A DNA stretch of 64,000 bases from Methylobacterium sp. J-088 (GTDB taxonomy: Bacteria; Pseudomonadota; Alphaproteobacteria; Rhizobiales; Beijerinckiaceae). Location: NCBI RefSeq assembly GCF_022829295.1, contig NZ_JAKSYH010000278.1, positions 1 through 64,000 of the forward strand, given 5' to 3'. Position 1 is the stretch's first letter. Every line of letters begins with the position of its first letter. The position numbers and the translations under genes were made by a program. The notes under the pieces were generated by a model. The model made no database searches. It saw only the letters and a list, made by a program, of their open reading frames with translations, and was not told where the DNA came from. Shown piece by piece: positions 48,939-58,997 of this stretch.

Positions 48939-51530
48939 ATGACGGTCGTTGCGAAGATTAAGCGCCGCGGCGACACAGCGTTTACAAAAGTGTGTCGGTC
49001 GTCGTCGTTTCTCACCGGGAGGAGCGTCGGATCGCGTAGGGGTTCGAGGTCGCGGGCTTTGGAGACGACACTGACACCGGCCAATCCGGAGCGTGGGCTC
49101 GGTCTCGCCACGGCTTTCGCGGCCTGGCGGCGACTGCCGAGTTTGTCGGCGGCCCTGGCCATGCCGGACCCGATCCATCTCGTCGTCGATGCGGCCGACG
49201 GGCGGATGCTTCACGCCTCCCCGGCCGCGCACGCCCTGTCCGCCGCGCTTTCCGGCCCCGGTCGCGCGGACTTATTCCGGCAGATCCTGTCGACGGCTCC
49301 GAACGACGATGCCCCCCGGCTCGCACGACTACGCCTCGATCCCCGCCGCATCGCGCCCCCGGTGCTCTGTTGGCTGTCCCGTGGGCACCGCGACGATGGC
49401 ACGGACGCGATCCTGGTGATCCCCACGGCTCCCCTCGCACCGCGGACGCACCAGCGCCAACACAAGAGCGCGCCGGCACCGAAGCCGGCCCCGGTCGTCG
49501 TCCGCGATGATCGATTTCTGTGGCGGCTCGACGCTTCGGGTGCGGTGATCCAATTCGCGGGCCCGGATCTTCTGGCCGGACTCATCGGGCAACGGTGGCA
49601 GGATCTCGCGGCGGCTGGACGCATGTCGGGCGCCGACGGGGTTTTGGCGGCTCTGCGTGAGCGGCGGACCTTCCGAGGGGAGCCAGCGGTGCTGGATGCC
49701 GGCGCCGGTCCGTGCCGGGTCGAACTCTCGGGTGCACCGCTCGGCCGCGGTGAAGCCAGCGGTTCGGGCTTTGCCGGCTTTGGGCTGCTCCGGTCCGGAC
49801 CCACGGCACCGCCGGTCGACCTACCGGAAGCGTCGCCGATCGACCTGCCGGAAGCGTCGCCGGTCGCGGACGCGCCACTCCCACCGACCGCAACCTCGTC
49901 CGCTCCACCCGAGCCCGCAGCGGTGACGCGCGAACCCGAACCGCCGCCCGTTGGCGAGCCGGAACCCATGGCGACCGCGCTTTCGACCGACGAGCATGCC
50001 GCGTTCCGTGAGATCGCCCGGGCCCTCGGAGCGCGCTACGCCGGCGATGAGGCGACGTCGGACGAAGCCCCGCCGAGGCCGGACGGCGGCGCCATCATGC
50101 CCTTTCCCGGTCCGCAAGCGGCCCCCCCGGAATCGCGGGACGGCGCAGGCCGCGCCGCCGCGTTCCCCGAGCTTCTGGCCGGGCTTCTGGTTCCTGTGAT
50201 GGTGCATCGCGACGGTGTGATCCTGGCGGCGAATCGCAAGCTTCTGGAGTTGACCGGCGACGCTGACGGCGCGGCCCTGTCGGCGCGCGGGCTTGGCGCA
50301 GTGCTTCCCGGCGCACCACACAGGGCGGACGCGGATCCGGCGGCGCGACGGACCACCGTCACAGGCGCCGACGGGCACGTCCGGCCGGTCGAGATGTTGA
50401 GCGGCTCCTGCACCTGGGCGGGGGCGACTGCCGCATGCCTGATCCTGCGTCCGGTCGACGAGTCCGATGCCGCCACGGCCCTGGCCGCCGAGCGCCTCGA
50501 CCGCACCGCTCAAGCCGAGCGGGCGACCGCCGCTGAGTCCGCGCTGGACGCGCTCGATACCGGCGTGGTGACCCTCGATCAGGCAGGGCGAATCATGTCG
50601 GTGAACCGCGCCGCCGCCCGCCTGTTCGATTGCGCGCCACGGGAGATCGTGGGTGGCAGCTTCGTCGCTCAGTTCGATCGGGACTGCGTGCTGACCGTCG
50701 CCGATGTCCTGCGTGGCGTTGTCCGGGGCCCCCGCCTTGTGACCCTCGCGGGCACACCCGTGAGCCTCGACGTCAAGGCTGCCGAGGGAAACAGCCACCG
50801 GTTCGCCATCGTCGAGCGGGCGAACCGTCTCCGCGCCCAGACGCCGACGGGCGCCTCGGATCGGGACCCCTCGAACGGCACCGGACCCGCGCTGATGCGC
50901 GCGGATCGCGCGTTCCGCGAACCGCTGACCGGTATGATCGCGCTCGCCGACGCGATGCTGAAGGAGCCCTTCGGCGCCCTGGGCGACGCGCGCTACCGGG
51001 CCTGCCTCGCCGAGATCAAGGCATCCGGCGACGCGATGCTCGAACGCGTCGGCAAGCTGCTCGACCTCGCGGCCGTGGAGGCCGGCGCCCTGCACCTCGA
51101 GCCGCGCACCCTCGATCTCAACGATGTCGTGGCGGGGTGCGTGGCGCAGCTCCAGGCCGAGGCGGCCCGCGGCCGCATCGTCGTACGTACGAGCTTTTCG
51201 TTGGATCTGGCGGAGCTGGAGGCCGATGAGCCGTCCGTGAGTCGCGCCGCTGCCCTTGTCATCGAGAATGCGATCCGGCGGTCGGCAGTCGGCGGCCAGA
51301 TCATCGTGTCGACAGGTGCGGCCGAGCGGGCGGGCGTCGCGCTCCGGGTTCGCGATACGGGGGCGGTCGCGCGGTCCGCTGCCGACCGGGGCCGGGATGT
51401 CGAGGAGGGTCTGGCCCTGCCCCGCGCCCTGGTGGAAGCGAATGGCGGCCGCCTGCAGCTGTCGACGCCGGCGGAGGACGGCACGCTGGTGGAAATCATC
51501 ATGCCGGCGCGTCGGGCGGCGGCGGGCTGA
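48939..51530 (+). CDS. PAS-containing histidine-kinase-like protein with degenerate catalytic residues
   Basis: The frame of 863 residues begins at ATG 48939; TTG 49059 is an alternative start near an AGGAG. PAS-like domains lie around residues 70-160, 185-290, 405-510 and 525-630, with a Pro-rich linker at about 290-350 that contains the tandem LPEASPIDLPEASPV. The dimerisation helix is at about 652-710 (MRADRAFREPLTGMIALADA), where the phospho-accepting His of the H-box is Arg657. The ATPase-like domain keeps an N-box Asn (VIENAIRRS) but has degenerate G1 (DTGAVARS) and G2 (EEGLALP) boxes. It may act as a pseudokinase, as DivL does. No membrane segment is seen. Confidence 0.85.
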   Translation: MTVVAKIKRRGDTAFTKVCRSSSFLTGRSVGSRRGSRSRALETTLTPANPERGLGLATAFAAWRRLPSLSAALAMPDPIHLVVDAADGRMLHASPAAHALSAALSGPGRADLFRQILSTAPNDDAPRLARLRLDPRRIAPPVLCWLSRGHRDDGTDAILVIPTAPLAPRTHQRQHKSAPAPKPAPVVVRDDRFLWRLDASGAVIQFAGPDLLAGLIGQRWQDLAAAGRMSGADGVLAALRERRTFRGEPAVLDAGAGPCRVELSGAPLGRGEASGSGFAGFGLLRSGPTAPPVDLPEASPIDLPEASPVADAPLPPTATSSAPPEPAAVTREPEPPPVGEPEPMATALSTDEHAAFREIARALGARYAGDEATSDEAPPRPDGGAIMPFPGPQAAPPESRDGAGRAAAFPELLAGLLVPVMVHRDGVILAANRKLLELTGDADGAALSARGLGAVLPGAPHRADADPAARRTTVTGADGHVRPVEMLSGSCTWAGATAACLILRPVDESDAATALAAERLDRTAQAERATAAESALDALDTGVVTLDQAGRIMSVNRAAARLFDCAPREIVGGSFVAQFDRDCVLTVADVLRGVVRGPRLVTLAGTPVSLDVKAAEGNSHRFAIVERANRLRAQTPTGASDRDPSNGTGPALMRADRAFREPLTGMIALADAMLKEPFGALGDARYRACLAEIKASGDAMLERVGKLLDLAAVEAGALHLEPRTLDLNDVVAGCVAQLQAEAARGRIVVRTSFSLDLAELEADEPSVSRAAALVIENAIRRSAVGGQIIVSTGAAERAGVALRVRDTGAVARSAADRGRDVEEGLALPRALVEANGGRLQLSTPAEDGTLVEIIMPARRAAAG

Positions 51531-51805
51531 GAGCGCGTCCCAGACGCGACCGCGCGAGGCCTCGCGGCCTTGGCGTGGGCCGATCCGCGATTTCGAACCA
51601 CTTCGCGCGCGCGGCCTGACAGCCCGACGGCGGCCTTCCACGCACCACGTTACATTGCGCCCAACTTATTTAGTGGATTCGAGGCTTTGCCGCGTGGATC
51701 GACGATGATATCGCCAGCGTAGAGTATACGGTACGTTACTTTGGAAGTCCTGGCTGCGCGGCATAGACCGCGATACGATCGGGCGCCAAGCAGGGATGGA
51801 AAGCC

Positions 51806-53752
51806 ATGGACGGCAAGGTCATCGAGGTACAGGCAGCGTGGCGAGAGGGTGCTCACGTCGACGATGCAAAGTATCAAGACATGTACAAGGCGTCGATTTC
51901 CGATCCGGACGCCTTCTGGGCGGAGCACGGCAAGCGCATCGACTGGATGACGCCGTTCTCGAAGGTCAAGAACACCAGTTTCGAGCCGGGCAAGGTCTCG
52001 ATCAAGTGGTTCGAGGATGGCACCACCAACGTCGCCTACAATTGCATCGACCGTCACCTCGAGTCCCGCGGCGACCAGACGGCGATCATCTGGGAGGGCG
52101 ACAACCCGGACGAGTCCAAGCATATCACCTACCGCGAACTACACGCGCAGGTCTGCCGGATGGCCAACGTGCTGCGCAACCGCGGCGTCGGCAAGGGTGA
52201 TCGCGTCACGCTCTACATGCCGATGATCCCGGAAGCCGCCTACGCGATGCTTGCCTGCGCACGGCTCGGCGCGATCCATGCCATCGTGTTCGGCGGCTTC
52301 TCGCCGGACTCGCTGGCCTCGCGCATTCAGGGCTGCGCCTCGAAGGTTGTGATCACAGCCGACGAGGGCCTGCGCGGCGGCCGCAAGGTGCCGCTGAAGG
52401 CCAATGTCGATGAGGCGATCAAGCGCATCGGCACCGATCTGGTCGACCACGTCATCGTCGTGCGCCGCACCGGCAGCCCCATCGCCATGGAGGCCGGCCG
52501 CGATGTCTATTACGACGAGGCGGCCGAGCAGGTGACCGACGCATGCCCCGCCGAGCCGGTCGAGGCCGAGCATCCGCTATTCATTCTCTACACCTCGGGC
52601 TCGACCGGCCAGCCGAAGGGTGTGGTTCACACGACAGGCGGCTATCTCGTCTACGCGTCGATGACGCACGAATACGTCTTCGATTACCGCCAGGGCGACG
52701 TGTACTGGTGCACGGCCGATGTCGGCTGGGTCACCGGCCACAGCTACATCGTATACGGCCCGCTCGCGAACGGCGCGACGACGCTGATGTTCGAGGGCAT
52801 CCCGACCTACCCGTCGAATTCCCGCTTCTGGGAAGTGATCGACAAGCACAAGGTCAACATCTTCTATACCGCACCGACCGCGATCCGCTCGCTGATGGGC
52901 GGCGGCGAAGGTCCGGTGAAGAAGACCTCCCGGGCCTCGCTGCGGGTGCTGGGCTCGGTCGGCGAGCCGATCAACCCGGAAGCGTGGGAGTGGTACTACA
53001 ACGTGGTCGGCGACAAGCGCTGCTCGATCGTCGACACGTGGTGGCAGACCGAGACCGGCGGCATCCTGATCACCCCGCTCCCCGGCGCCACGGCCCTCAA
53101 GCCCGGCTCGGCGACACGGCCGTTCTTCGGCGTGAAGCCCGAAATGGTCGATGCCGAGGGCAAGGTCCTGGACGGCCCCTGCGAGGGGAATCTCTGCATC
53201 GCGGATTCCTGGCCGGGCCAGATGCGCACCGTCTACGGCGACCACGAGCGGTTCGAGCAGACCTACTTCTCGACCTATACCGGCAAGTACTTCACCGGCG
53301 ACGGCGCGCGGCGTGATACCGACGGCTATTACTGGATCACCGGCCGGGTCGATGACGTCATCAACGTCTCGGGTCACCGGATGGGCACGGCCGAAGTCGA
53401 ATCGTCTTTGGTTGCCCATCCGAAAGTCGCCGAGGCGGCGGTCGTCGGTTACCCGCACAACGTCAAGGGCCAGGGCATCTACGCCTACGTGACCCTCAAC
53501 GACGGCGAGGAGGGTGACGATACGTTGCGCAAGGAACTCGTGACCTGGGTCCGCAAGGATATCGGGCCGATCGCCTCGCCGGATCTCATCCAGTTCGCGC
53601 CGGGCCTGCCGAAGACCCGCTCGGGCAAGATCATGCGCCGGATCCTGCGCAAGATCGCCGAGGACGATTTCGGCTCGCTGGGCGACACCTCGACGCTCGC
53701 CGAGCCGGCCGTCGTCGAAGACCTGATCGAGAACCGGCAGAACCGCCCCTGA
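51806..53752 (+). CDS. acsA: Acetyl-CoA synthetase
   Basis: Acs makes acetyl-CoA from acetate, ATP and CoA via acetyl-AMP. The 648-residue protein has the AMP-binding P-loop [16 protein letters not shown], the acetate-pocket and A5-type motif [34 protein letters not shown] and [13 protein letters not shown]. The regulatory lysine is in [14 protein letters not shown], the site of reversible acetylation in Acs enzymes. It heads the acetate cluster: DUF485 and actP follow, about 120 bases downstream on the same strand. The degenerate kinase gene upstream is about 275 bases away. Confidence 0.97.
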   Translation: MDGKVIEVQAAWREGAHVDDAKYQDMYKASISDPDAFWAEHGKRIDWMTPFSKVKNTSFEPGKVSIKWFEDGTTNVAYNCIDRHLESRGDQTAIIWEGDNPDESKHITYRELHAQVCRMANVLRNRGVGKGDRVTLYMPMIPEAAYAMLACARLGAIHAIVFGGFSPDSLASRIQGCASKVVITADEGLRGGRKVPLKANVDEAIKRIGTDLVDHVIVVRRTGSPIAMEAGRDVYYDEAAEQVTDACPAEPVEAEHPLFILYTSGSTGQPKGVVHTTGGYLVYASMTHEYVFDYRQGDVYWCTADVGWVTGHSYIVYGPLANGATTLMFEGIPTYPSNSRFWEVIDKHKVNIFYTAPTAIRSLMGGGEGPVKKTSRASLRVLGSVGEPINPEAWEWYYNVVGDKRCSIVDTWWQTETGGILITPLPGATALKPGSATRPFFGVKPEMVDAEGKVLDGPCEGNLCIADSWPGQMRTVYGDHERFEQTYFSTYTGKYFTGDGARRDTDGYYWITGRVDDVINVSGHRMGTAEVESSLVAHPKVAEAAVVGYPHNVKGQGIYAYVTLNDGEEGDDTLRKELVTWVRKDIGPIASPDLIQFAPGLPKTRSGKIMRRILRKIAEDDFGSLGDTSTLAEPAVVEDLIENRQNRP

Positions 53753-53875
53753 TCGGGTCAGCCCTTCGCTGAGCACACGATGAGGCGGATGCCGGTCCGG
53801 CGCCCGCCCCCAACAAGAACCACGAAGCAACGCGATGAACCCGAGGGCCGGAGAGCCCTCGCGGGAGGAAACAGT

Positions 53876-54250
53876 ATGAGCAGCGGAACGACACTCGGCG
53901 CTCGGGGACGCGCAGCGCCCCCGGGATCCGGCACCCTTGCGGCAGAGACCGATCCGCAGGTCGCGCGGATCGCCCGCACCCCGGAATTCCAGCAGCTCGT
54001 CCATGAGCGCACCCGGTTCGGCTGGATTCTCACCATCCTGATGCTGGTGGTGTATTTCGGCTTCATCGGCCTGATCGCCTTCGACAAGGCGCTGCTCGCC
54101 GTGAAGGTCGGCGGCACGGCCTCGCTCGGCCTGTTCATGGGCGTGTTCGTGATCCTGTTCGCCTTCGCGCTCACCGGCGTGTACGTGGCCCGGGCCAACA
54201 CCCGGTTCGACGCGCTGAGCGACGCCCTCAAGCGGAGCGTTGGCCGATGA
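53876..54250 (+). CDS. DUF485 membrane protein (YjcH-like partner of ActP)
   Basis: ATG 53876 follows GGGAGGAAACAG; 124 residues. Two membrane helices are seen ([40 protein letters not shown]), preceded by the typical [18 protein letters not shown]485 proteins accompany acetate permease genes, as yjcH does in E. coli. The stop overlaps the actP start in ATGA, which points to translational coupling and joint function. Confidence 0.93.
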   Translation: MSSGTTLGARGRAAPPGSGTLAAETDPQVARIARTPEFQQLVHERTRFGWILTILMLVVYFGFIGLIAFDKALLAVKVGGTASLGLFMGVFVILFAFALTGVYVARANTRFDALSDALKRSVGR

Positions 54251-55929
54251 ACCGCATCCTCCTCGGCCTGACGCTCGCCACCATCGCGGCGACCGCAGCT
54301 TACGCCGCCGGCCCCGATCTCGGCGCCGTGCAGCAATCGGCCACGAACTGGCCGGCCATCGGCATGTTCCTGTTCTTCGTACTGCTGACGCTGGGCATCA
54401 CCTACAAGGCCGCCAAAGGCACCAAGTCGGCCGCCGACTTCTACGCGGCGGGCGGCGGCATCTCGGCCGGCACGAACGCGCTCGCGATCGCGGGCGACTA
54501 CATGTCGGCGGCCTCGTTCCTCGGCATCTCGGGCCTGGTCTACACCTCGGGCTTCGACGGGCTGATCTACTCGACGGGCTTCCTGGTCGGCTGGCCGATC
54601 GTGCTGTTCCTGATCGCGGAGCGCCTGCGCAACCTCGGCAAGTTCACCTTCGCCGATGTAGCGAGCTTCCGGCTCGACCAGACCTCGATCCGCATCATCT
54701 CGGCGGTGGGCACCCTCGTGGTGGTGGCCTTTTACCTGATCGCCCAGATGGTCGGCGCGGGCAAGCTGATCCAGCTCCTGTTCGGCCTGCCCTACCTCTA
54801 CGCGGTGATCATCGTCGGCGTGCTGATGATCGTCTACGTCGCGTTCGGCGGCATGAAGGCGACCACCTGGGTGCAGGTGATCAAGGCCTGCCTGCTGCTC
54901 GGCGGCGCGACCTTCATGGCCGGCGCGGTGCTGTACCGGTACGGCTTCAACCCGGAGACGCTGTTCGCCGCCTCCGTGCAGGTCCATCCGAAGGGCGACG
55001 CCATCATGGCGCCGGGCGGTCTGGTGTCGAACCCGATCGAGGCGATCTCGCTCGGCGTCGGCCTGATGTTCGGCACCGCCGGCCTGCCGCATATCCTGAT
55101 GCGGTTCTTCACGGTCTCGGACGCGCAGGCCGCTCGCAAGTCGGTGTTCTACGCCACCGGCCTGATCGGCTACTTCTACATCCTGACCTTCATCATCGGC
55201 TTCGGCGGCATCGCCCTGCTGATGTCGGATCCGAGCTACTACAAGCTCGGCGCGGCCGGCACCTTCGACAAGCTGAAGGACATGATCGGCGGGACCAACA
55301 TGGTCGCCGTCAACCTCGCCAACGCGATCGGCGGCCCGTACTTCCTGGGCTTCATCTCGGCGGTGGCCTTCGCGACGATCCTCGCGGTCGTCGCCGGCCT
55401 GACGCTGGCCGGCGCCTCGGCGATCAGCCACGATCTCTACGCCCAGGTGATCGCCCGCGGGCGCACCACCGACAAGCGCGAGGTCAACCTGTCGAAGATC
55501 TCGGCGGTGGTGATCGGCGTCGTGGCGATCTTCCTCGGCTACGTGTTCGAGAACCAGAACGTCGCCTTCATGGTCGGGCTCGCCTTCGCGGTGGCGGCGA
55601 GCTGCAACTTCCCGGTGCTGTCCATGTCGATCCTGTGGCGGGGCACGACCACCTGGGGCGCGCTGACTGGCGGCCTGGTCGGGCTGCTCGCTGCCGTGAT
55701 CATGGTGGTGCTGTCGAAGGCCGTGTGGGTGACGACGCTGGGCAACCCGGCGCCGATCTTCCCCTACGACAACCCGGCTTTGTTCTCGATGCCGTTGGCC
55801 TTCGCAACGATCTGGGTCGTGTCCCTCATGGATAGGTCCCGCCGGGCCCAGCGCGAGCGGGCAGCGTTCGAGGCGCAGTACGTGCGCTCCGAGACGGGCA
55901 TCGGGGCATCCGGCGCGCACGCACACTGA
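54247..55929 (+). CDS. actP: Cation/acetate symporter ActP
   Basis: ActP imports acetate and other short carboxylates with a cation. The 560-residue protein of the sodium/solute symporter (SSS) family has about 13 hydrophobic helices. The N-terminal part is [20 protein letters not shown] and [20 protein letters not shown]. The family signature region [20 protein letters not shown] is also clear. It directly follows the DUF485 gene with four-base overlap, and acsA lies upstream, forming a transport-activation pathway. A palindromic terminator follows. Confidence 0.96.
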   Translation: MNRILLGLTLATIAATAAYAAGPDLGAVQQSATNWPAIGMFLFFVLLTLGITYKAAKGTKSAADFYAAGGGISAGTNALAIAGDYMSAASFLGISGLVYTSGFDGLIYSTGFLVGWPIVLFLIAERLRNLGKFTFADVASFRLDQTSIRIISAVGTLVVVAFYLIAQMVGAGKLIQLLFGLPYLYAVIIVGVLMIVYVAFGGMKATTWVQVIKACLLLGGATFMAGAVLYRYGFNPETLFAASVQVHPKGDAIMAPGGLVSNPIEAISLGVGLMFGTAGLPHILMRFFTVSDAQAARKSVFYATGLIGYFYILTFIIGFGGIALLMSDPSYYKLGAAGTFDKLKDMIGGTNMVAVNLANAIGGPYFLGFISAVAFATILAVVAGLTLAGASAISHDLYAQVIARGRTTDKREVNLSKISAVVIGVVAIFLGYVFENQNVAFMVGLAFAVAASCNFPVLSMSILWRGTTTWGALTGGLVGLLAAVIMVVLSKAVWVTTLGNPAPIFPYDNPALFSMPLAFATIWVVSLMDRSRRAQRERAAFEAQYVRSETGIGASGAHAH

Positions 55930-55956
55930 CTCGACGCCGCCAGAGACGAGTATCGG

Positions 55957-55980
55957 AGGGCGCGGCCATGGCCGCGCCCT
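55957..55980 (+). terminator. Terminator after actP
   Basis: A perfect 24-base palindrome (AGGGCGCGGCCA and its complement) lies 27 bases after the actP stop and is followed by TCCCCGTTTCT. It probably ends the acetate operon. Confidence 0.75.
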
Positions 55981-56179
55981 TCCCCGTTTCTGAAGCCGCA
56001 GCGCGGCGATCGGCAGGGGCGTGTTGATGGCGGCGATCACGATCGCTTTACCAATTGACCGCAGCCCCACTTCCTATAACGCATAGGTGATCTGCAGCCC
56101 GCGCAAGGCGAGGCCGGGCAGCGCATCCCGTGCCCCCGGTGAAACGCCGGCGGGCCGATGGTGTTGGGGAGGTTAGGCC

Positions 56180-57862
56180 ATGGCTGTAGCAACCGCGGTC
56201 CCGCGGGCTGGTGAGGTGGCACGACCGATGAGTTCGGCCGAGAAGCGCGTGATCTTCGCGTCTTCGCTCGGCACCGTGTTCGAGTGGTACGATTTCTACC
56301 TGTACGGCTCGCTCGCCGCGATCATCGGCGCCCAGTTCTTCTCGGCCTATCCGCCGGCGACCCGGGACATCTTCGCCCTGCTGGCCTTCGCGGCGGGCTT
56401 CATCGTCCGTCCGTTCGGCGCGCTGGTGTTCGGCCGCATCGGCGACTTGGTCGGGCGCAAGTACACCTTCCTGATCATGATCCTGATCATGGGCCTGTCG
56501 ACCTTCATCGTCGGCGTGCTGCCCAACGCCGCCACGATCGGCATCGCGGCGCCGATCATCCTGATCGTGCTTCGGCTCGCGCAGGGACTGGCGCTCGGCG
56601 GCGAGTATGGCGGCGCGGCGACCTACGTGGCCGAGCATGCGCCGAACGGCAGGCGCGGCTTCTACACGAGCTGGATCCAGACCACCGCGACGCTCGGCCT
56701 GTTCCTGTCGCTTCTGGTGATCCTGGCGACCCGCAGCTTCACGGGCGAGGCCGCCTTCGCCGAGTGGGGCTGGCGCATCCCGTTCCTGGTCTCGGTGCTG
56801 CTGCTCGGCATCTCCGTGTGGATCCGGCTCCAGCTCTCGGAATCCCCGGCCTTCAAGAAGATGAAGGACGAGGGCAAGACCTCGAAGGCGCCGCTGACGG
56901 AGGCCTTCGGCCAGTGGCGGAACGCGAAGTTCGCCGTCATCGCCCTGTTCGGGCTCGTCGCCGGCCAGGGCGTGGTCTGGTACACGGGCCAGTTCTACGC
57001 CCTGTTCTTCCTGCAATCGATCCTTAAGGTCGATGGCTATACGGCGAACCTCCTGATCGCGTGGTCGCTGCTGCTCGGCACCGGCTTCTTCGTGGTGTTC
57101 GGCTGGTTGTCCGACAAGATCGGCCGCAAGGTCATCATCCTGGCGGGCTGTGCCATCGCGGCGGCGAGCTTCTTTCCGGTCTTCAAGGGCATCACCTCCG
57201 CGGCCAATCCGAAGCTCGAAGCCGCCATCGAATCGGTGAAGGTCACGGTGACGTCCGATCCGGCCGCCTGCGGGACGTTGTTCAATCCGGTCGGAACCCG
57301 GGTGTTCAGCGCGCCCTGCGACCTCGCCCGCGACTTCCTGTCGAAATCCTCGGTGCGCTACACGACCGCCGCCGGTGCGGCCGGCCAACCCGCCACGATC
57401 CGGGTCAACGACACCGAGATCCCCTACCCGCAGGGCGGCAACGTCGAGGCCAACAAGGCCACGATTGTCGCGCTCCAGGCGGCTGGCTACCCGAAGGCCG
57501 GCGACCCGGAGATCGTGAAGATGGCGAGCCCGTTCGACATCTTCCGTCCGCAGGTCGCGCAGGTGATCGGCCTGCTGTTCATCCTCGTGCTGTTCGTCAC
57601 GATGGTCTACGGCCCGATCGCCGCCATGCTGGTGGAGCTGTTCCCGACCCGGATCCGCTACACCTCGATGTCGCTGCCCTACCATATCGGCAACGGCTGG
57701 TTCGGGGGCCTGCTGCCGGCCACCGCCTTCGCGATGGTGGCCCAGACCGGCGATATCTACTTCGGCCTCTGGTACCCGATCGTCATTGCCGTCGCGACGG
57801 TGATCATCGGGGTCCTGTTCGTACCGGAGACCAAGGATCGCGACATCTTCGCGGACGACTGA
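56180..57862 (+). CDS. MHS-family (MFS) transporter with a long loop
   Basis: ATG 56180 follows GGGGAGG; 560 residues. The metabolite:H+ symporter pattern is clear: GTVFEWYDFYLYGSLAAIIG, the cytoplasmic-loop motif GRIGDLVGRKYTF, LRLAQGLALGGEYGGAATYV and GWRIPFLVSVLLLG. An unusual insert of about 110 residues (roughly 345-450) lies between helices 8 and 9, containing two cysteines (DPAACGTLFNPV, FSAPCDLARDFL). The substrate is unknown; proximity to the acetate cluster makes a carboxylate plausible. Confidence 0.9.
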   Translation: MAVATAVPRAGEVARPMSSAEKRVIFASSLGTVFEWYDFYLYGSLAAIIGAQFFSAYPPATRDIFALLAFAAGFIVRPFGALVFGRIGDLVGRKYTFLIMILIMGLSTFIVGVLPNAATIGIAAPIILIVLRLAQGLALGGEYGGAATYVAEHAPNGRRGFYTSWIQTTATLGLFLSLLVILATRSFTGEAAFAEWGWRIPFLVSVLLLGISVWIRLQLSESPAFKKMKDEGKTSKAPLTEAFGQWRNAKFAVIALFGLVAGQGVVWYTGQFYALFFLQSILKVDGYTANLLIAWSLLLGTGFFVVFGWLSDKIGRKVIILAGCAIAAASFFPVFKGITSAANPKLEAAIESVKVTVTSDPAACGTLFNPVGTRVFSAPCDLARDFLSKSSVRYTTAAGAAGQPATIRVNDTEIPYPQGGNVEANKATIVALQAAGYPKAGDPEIVKMASPFDIFRPQVAQVIGLLFILVLFVTMVYGPIAAMLVELFPTRIRYTSMSLPYHIGNGWFGGLLPATAFAMVAQTGDIYFGLWYPIVIAVATVIIGVLFVPETKDRDIFADD

Positions 57863-57905
57863 TTACCCGTATCGGGCCTCGCCCGGACACCACCTTCGCC
57901 AGCGA

Positions 57906-57933
57906 CGCCCGGGCCGCACACGCCGCCCGGGCG
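57906..57933 (+). terminator. Terminator after the MHS transporter gene
   Basis: CGCCCGGGC and GCCCGGGCG form a 9-base-pair stem with a ten-base loop, followed by CTTCTGTTTCG. It lies about 45 bases after the stop. Confidence 0.7.
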
Positions 57934-58244
57934 CTTCTGTTTCGAATCGGTGCCCGGCCAAATCGGATTATCGCTCCTGATGTCGAGCGGCCTCGCGAAA
58001 ACCGCCGGGCCTGCGTGGCGCGCCTCGAAGACCGACTAATTTACCGGCATCGATTGAATTGATCCAATTTTCGAACTTCAATATGCTCTAGATAAAGCAT
58101 ACATTCCGGCAAAATGCTTAGCTCCGGCCGTGAATTTGGCAGAATCATTTAAAAATCTTGCGTATGGACCAGAGCACCTCTCACGGTATTGCGTCCCGTT
58201 GACTACGTCTCGGAATTTTAATCCGCAATTTCGGGGAACCATGT
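57934..58244. other. AT-richer intergenic stretch
   Basis: No gene is supported. From about 58040 the composition becomes much more AT-rich than the neighbours, including a run near 58065-58160. This may hold the promoter of the small gene at 58245 or be acquired DNA. Confidence 0.4.
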
Positions 58245-58439
58245 ATGGTCTCCGACCGTAATGGCACGCCCGATCGAAACGTCTTCAGAGTTCAGATGGT
58301 GAACCTTGCCTCGACACCGCTCCGCCGCAAACCCGGCAGCAAACCTCCTGTTCTACTGGTGCTTTTGTGGCCCTCTGCAACAATCGCCCTATGGTTGCTG
58401 ATCAACATCTATGCTGGGCATCCGGTCTGGTGGTGGTGA
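58245..58439 (+). CDS. 64-residue small membrane protein
   Basis: ATG 58245 has GGGGAA at 58233-58238. The product has a polar N-terminal half and one hydrophobic helix (PPVLLVLLWPSATIALWLLI), ending with three tryptophans (HPVWWW). ATG 58296 would give a shorter, 47-residue form. No family is recognised. Confidence 0.5.
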   Translation: MVSDRNGTPDRNVFRVQMVNLASTPLRRKPGSKPPVLLVLLWPSATIALWLLINIYAGHPVWWW

Positions 58440-58454
58440 CCGGCGGATACGCGG

Positions 58455-58685
58455 TCAGCTGTCGTGCTGGTAGCCGTTCATGAACGCGCCAAGCAGGTAG
58501 CCGGATTGATGCGCGCCGAGGTAACCGAGTGTGATCAGCGTATGGAGCACATCAAGACCGTAGGTCGTGATGAAGATGGCCGATGCCGTGATCATGATGA
58601 CGGTCGACGTCATGGCGAGGACGACCACCGTATAGGTTCGGCCGACCAGCCAACCCACTCCGAACAACATCACAGCAACCAGCAT
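58455..58685 (-). CDS. 76-residue small membrane protein
   Basis: ATG 58685 begins MLVAVMLFGVGWLVGRTYTV. Two hydrophobic helices are likely (LVAVMLFGVGWLVG; VVLAMTSTVIMITASAIFIT), and the C-terminus is soluble with Gly and Tyr (GYLGAHQSGYLLGAFMNGYQ). It is convergent with the small gene ending at 58439. The family is not recognised. Confidence 0.5.
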   Translation of the reverse strand: MLVAVMLFGVGWLVGRTYTVVVLAMTSTVIMITASAIFITTYGLDVLHTLITLGYLGAHQSGYLLGAFMNGYQHDS

Positions 58686-58997
58686 CGCGCCACCCAGACC
58701 GGATCCGTTCGAGGAGATGCTGTGCGCAATCCTCCTGCATCAGTTCGATCGATGATGACGTGCTGAAGTTCCGACATCAACCCCGTGGTTGATCCAACGA
58801 CTTATCTGCATTCAACCGTACGACGATGTCCGATTATACTCGGAAACCTTTATTGGGTAAGCGAATTTTTCAAATTTTATACTTCTGGCAACAGACCAAT
58901 GCTCGAAACCAGATGACATGCGATCGTCGCGCGGCTGCACGACAATCGATTCGGGCCAACCAATCTCGCGCCATCGTTAATGCGGCGGTGCAGCCTG
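58686..58997. other. Intergenic stretch upstream of a small membrane gene and downstream of purH
   Basis: No gene is supported. The middle part (about 58800-58960) is unusually AT-rich compared with purH. I see no clear hairpin terminator directly after the purH stop. Confidence 0.4.

Noticed and set aside
49821-51641. Minus-strand ORF of 606 residues opposite the kinase-like gene
   Set aside because: Antisense shadow without recognisable domains; the plus strand has PAS and ATPase-like patterns.
53758-56070. Minus-strand ORF of 770 residues opposite DUF485-actP
   Set aside because: Composition is His/Arg/Asp/Gln-rich low complexity, typical of antisense translation of GC-rich genes. The opposite strand has clear families.
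56048-57685. Minus-strand ORF of 545 residues opposite the MHS transporter
   Set aside because: Highly charged low-complexity translation; the plus strand is a clear transporter.
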